Assembly: GCA_050288085.1 (NCBI GenBank)
Contig: JBNKDD010000306.1
Coordinates: 1-6,899 of the forward strand
Direction: 5' to 3'
Origin: JBNKDD01 sp050288085
Lineage (GTDB): Bacteria > Chloroflexota > Anaerolineae > Aggregatilineales > UBA3940
Length of the DNA stretch: 6,899 bases
The translations under genes were made by a program, and so were the position numbers. Below the pieces are notes generated by a model. The model did no database searches. It was not told the origin of the DNA and saw nothing but the letters and a program-made list of their open reading frames with translations. How positions within the stretch are numbered: the stretch's first letter is position 1; each line of letters opens with the position of its first letter. Of the stretch, positions 5,691 to 6,899 are shown piece after piece.

Positions 5691-5951
5691 ATGGAAGACA
5701 AGGTTATTCACGAGTTCAAGATCATTGAGACGGAAGACGGTTTCCGCATTGAAGTCAAAGGCGATAAAGAACGGCTGCGCAAGATGGGCTTTGGGCCTTT
5801 TGGCCGGGGACGCCATCACCGGCACGGCCCGCCGCGTGGTCATCACTTCCGGGTCGAGAAGCAGTTCGGCTGGGGGCCGCCCTGGTGGTGGTACGAAGAG
5901 GAAGGCGAAGAAGATCGGGGCGAACCAGAAGAACCGTCTAAAGGGGTCTAG
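5691..5951 (+). CDS. Small His/Trp-rich hypothetical protein in the padR unit
   Basis: 86 residues, no family recognised. Three segments can be seen: an N-terminal ordered-looking region (about 4-32) with two short amphipathic beta strands (IHEFKIIETEDGFRIEVKG) and a basic helix (DKERLRKM); a His/Arg/Gly central stretch (38-53) with His at 42, 43, 45, 51 and 52, plausible for metal or nucleic-acid binding; and GWGPPWWWYEEEGEED (60-75) leading to an acidic Glu-rich tail. There is no signal peptide or membrane segment. AAAGGAG (5675-5681) lies 9 nt before the ATG, supporting real translation. It is downstream of the PadR-type gene with no promoter evident in between, and followed by an intrinsic terminator, so it is expected to be co-regulated with and possibly interact with the regulator. 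Function unknown. Confidence 0.8.
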   Translation: MEDKVIHEFKIIETEDGFRIEVKGDKERLRKMGFGPFGRGRHHRHGPPRGHHFRVEKQFGWGPPWWWYEEEGEEDRGEPEEPSKGV

Positions 5952-5981
5952 TTTCCCCCAACTTTGCTGATATGCTAAGGG

Positions 5982-6014
5982 GCCGCATCACGGATTTGAT
6001 GCGGCTGTTTTGTT
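5982..6014 (+). terminator. Rho-independent terminator of the padR unit
   Basis: A 9-bp perfect stem GCCGCATCA (5982-5990) pairs with TGATGCGGC (5997-6005) around a 6-nt loop, followed by the T-rich tract TGTTTTGTT (6006-6014). It lies 31 bp after the small gene's stop and separates that unit from the methyltransferase gene. Confidence 0.88.
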
Positions 6015-6019
6015 ATAAT
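6011..6019 (+). promoter_or_regulatory. Extended -10 promoter for the methyltransferase gene
   Basis: TGTTATAAT fits the extended -10 form TGnTATAAT. No good -35 is found at 16-18 nt upstream, where the terminator stem lies, which is typical of extended -10 promoters. The predicted start near 6026 gives a leader of about 30 nt, including the ribosome-binding site GAAGGA (6041-6046). It overlaps the end of the preceding terminator. Confidence 0.6.
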
Positions 6020-6055
6020 AACCACACACGACCCGGTTAAGAAGGATTTCACCCG

Positions 6056-6751
6056 ATGGACTTTTCTCATTTCGACAGCCGCAACTATCCGACCGTTTCC
6101 GTCAAGAAGGGCTACGGCGAGTGGGTAGCCACTTATGAAAACTCGGTTGAAGATGTGATGGATATCCGCCTGTTCTCCCGGCTAGAAAGCGTCCGGTGGG
6201 AGGCCGTGCGGCAGGCGCTCGATCTGGCCTGTGGTACGGGGCGCATCGGAGCATGGTTACGGGGCAAAGGTGTTCGCAGCATCGATGGCGTTGACCTGAC
6301 CGGCGAAATGCTGCGAGCAGCCCAAAAACGAAACATCTACCGGCAGCTTGTGCACGGTGATGTGACCCGCACCCCATTGACAGCCGCTGCCTATGATCTG
6401 TGTGTGATGTCATTGGCGGATGAGCACCTGCCGACGATTAACCCGCTCTATGCCGAGACGGCCCGTCTGACCATCCCCGGTGGTTATTTCGTCATCGTTG
6501 GTTATCACCCGCACTTCTTGATGAAGGGCTTGATCACCCATTTTCACCGCGCCGATGGTGAACCGGTCGGCATTGACAGCTACGTCCATCTACTCAGCGA
6601 TCATGTGAAAGCTGCCCACTGTGTGGGCTGGTCACTGGTCGAGATGGATGAAGGCGTTGTCGATCAAGCCTGGTTGGAGAAAAAGCCTCAATGGGAATCT
6701 TACCTTCACCACCCGGTCAGCTTCGGGATGGTGTGGCGTAAAGCCATGTGA
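6056..6751 (+). CDS. Class I SAM-dependent methyltransferase, substrate unknown
   Basis: 231 residues, soluble, with a Rossmann-type methyltransferase fold. Motif I is ALDLACGTGRIG (54-65), the glycine-rich SAM-binding loop; the acidic residue of strand 2 is Asp80 in GVDLTGEML (78-86); GDVTRTP (101-107) supplies the adenine-contacting Asp; and YDLCVMSLADEHL (113-125) is the motif IV region, followed by the post-IV GGYFVIVGYHP strand (142-152). The N-terminal DSRNYPTVSVKKGYGEWVATYE resembles the substrate-side cap of small-molecule and UbiE-like methyltransferases. The sequence does not reveal the substrate. GAAGGA (6041-6046) precedes the ATG by 9 nt. It has its own promoter after a terminator and no partner gene within the window, so context gives no functional clue. 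Confidence 0.92.
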   Translation: MDFSHFDSRNYPTVSVKKGYGEWVATYENSVEDVMDIRLFSRLESVRWEAVRQALDLACGTGRIGAWLRGKGVRSIDGVDLTGEMLRAAQKRNIYRQLVHGDVTRTPLTAAAYDLCVMSLADEHLPTINPLYAETARLTIPGGYFVIVGYHPHFLMKGLITHFHRADGEPVGIDSYVHLLSDHVKAAHCVGWSLVEMDEGVVDQAWLEKKPQWESYLHHPVSFGMVWRKAM

Positions 6752-6796
6752 TAATCCCCCCTCGCTGCCTGCCTGGTTTCTTTCACCGGAGGATTT

Positions 6797-6891
6797 ACCT
6801 CACCCCCTGCCGTTGCTAAAGCTCCGGCTTTCCCCCTCTCCAAAATGGAGAGGGGGTGGCGAGACGCAGAAGCGTCGAGACGGGGTGAGGT
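6797..6891. repeat. Modular foldback repeat, copy 2
   Basis: A 95-bp element with the same exact 10-bp arms ACCTCACCCC (6797-6806) and complement (6882-6891) as copy 1. The central hairpin is the same but one pair longer: CCCCCTCTCC, AAAAT loop, complement (6832-6856). The left hairpin (6809-6828) pairs GCCG with CGGC and GCT with AGC around a 2x2 internal loop. The right one is GACGC-AGAA-GCGTC (6863-6876), again framed by CGAG direct repeats. Flanking hairpins differ in sequence from copy 1 but keep position and pairing. It lies 45 bp after the methyltransferase stop and could also limit read-through, though no T-run follows the hairpins. Confidence 0.85.
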
Positions 6892-6899
6892 TTAAAATT

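Noticed and set aside
6102..6413. Minus-strand open frame opposite the methyltransferase
   Set aside because: Antisense shadow; the plus-strand frame carries complete SAM-binding motifs and a Shine-Dalgarno.

Overview
The window looks like a chromosomal segment from a member of the Chloroflexota, probably Anaerolineae or a relative. This is inferred from protein style, moderately high GC and gene order, not from a marker gene. It holds two divergent transcription blocks separated by a 301-base intergenic region (4710-5010), plus a third short unit on the right. There is no sign of phage, plasmid, transposase, CRISPR, tRNA or rRNA.

Left block, minus strand, 4709 down to 1: a tightly packed operon encoding (in transcription order) an FhaA-like DUF3662+FHA protein, a membrane-anchored FhaB-like FHA protein, S-methyl-5'-thioadenosine phosphorylase, a SEDS-family FtsW/RodA glycosyltransferase, and a class B penicillin-binding protein cut by the window edge. 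Apart from the phosphorylase, this is the order of the actinobacterial fhaA-fhaB-pstP-rodA-pbpA-pknA-pknB locus, where Ser/Thr kinase signalling is coupled to cell-wall growth. Here the purine/methionine-salvage phosphorylase occupies the pstP position. The operon appears to be driven by a promoter whose predicted start site is only about 3 nt from the first ATG (leaderless). The penicillin-binding protein has the right architecture, but all three transpeptidase catalytic motifs are replaced (T-I-L-Q for SxxK, A-C-P for SxN, H-A-G for KTG). The partner SEDS protein has Glu where the catalytic Asp is expected. This is the most unusual content of the window.

Right block, plus strand, 4927-6014: a near-consensus sigma70 promoter, a perfect 24-bp palindrome at the predicted transcription start (likely operator), a PadR-family regulator with a long Trp-rich N-terminal extension, and an 86-residue His/Trp-rich small protein. 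A rho-independent terminator closes the unit. It reads as a self-contained, probably autoregulated, two-gene sensory cassette of unknown signal.

Far right, 6011-6751: a class I SAM-dependent methyltransferase with its own extended -10 promoter. It is followed by a second copy of a modular foldback repeat (6797-6891), whose first copy (4801-4906) lies between the divergent promoters. The two copies share the outer arms and the central hairpin, while the flanking hairpins differ in sequence but not in arrangement. A separate perfect 28-bp palindrome sits between the phosphorylase and ftsW/rodA genes.
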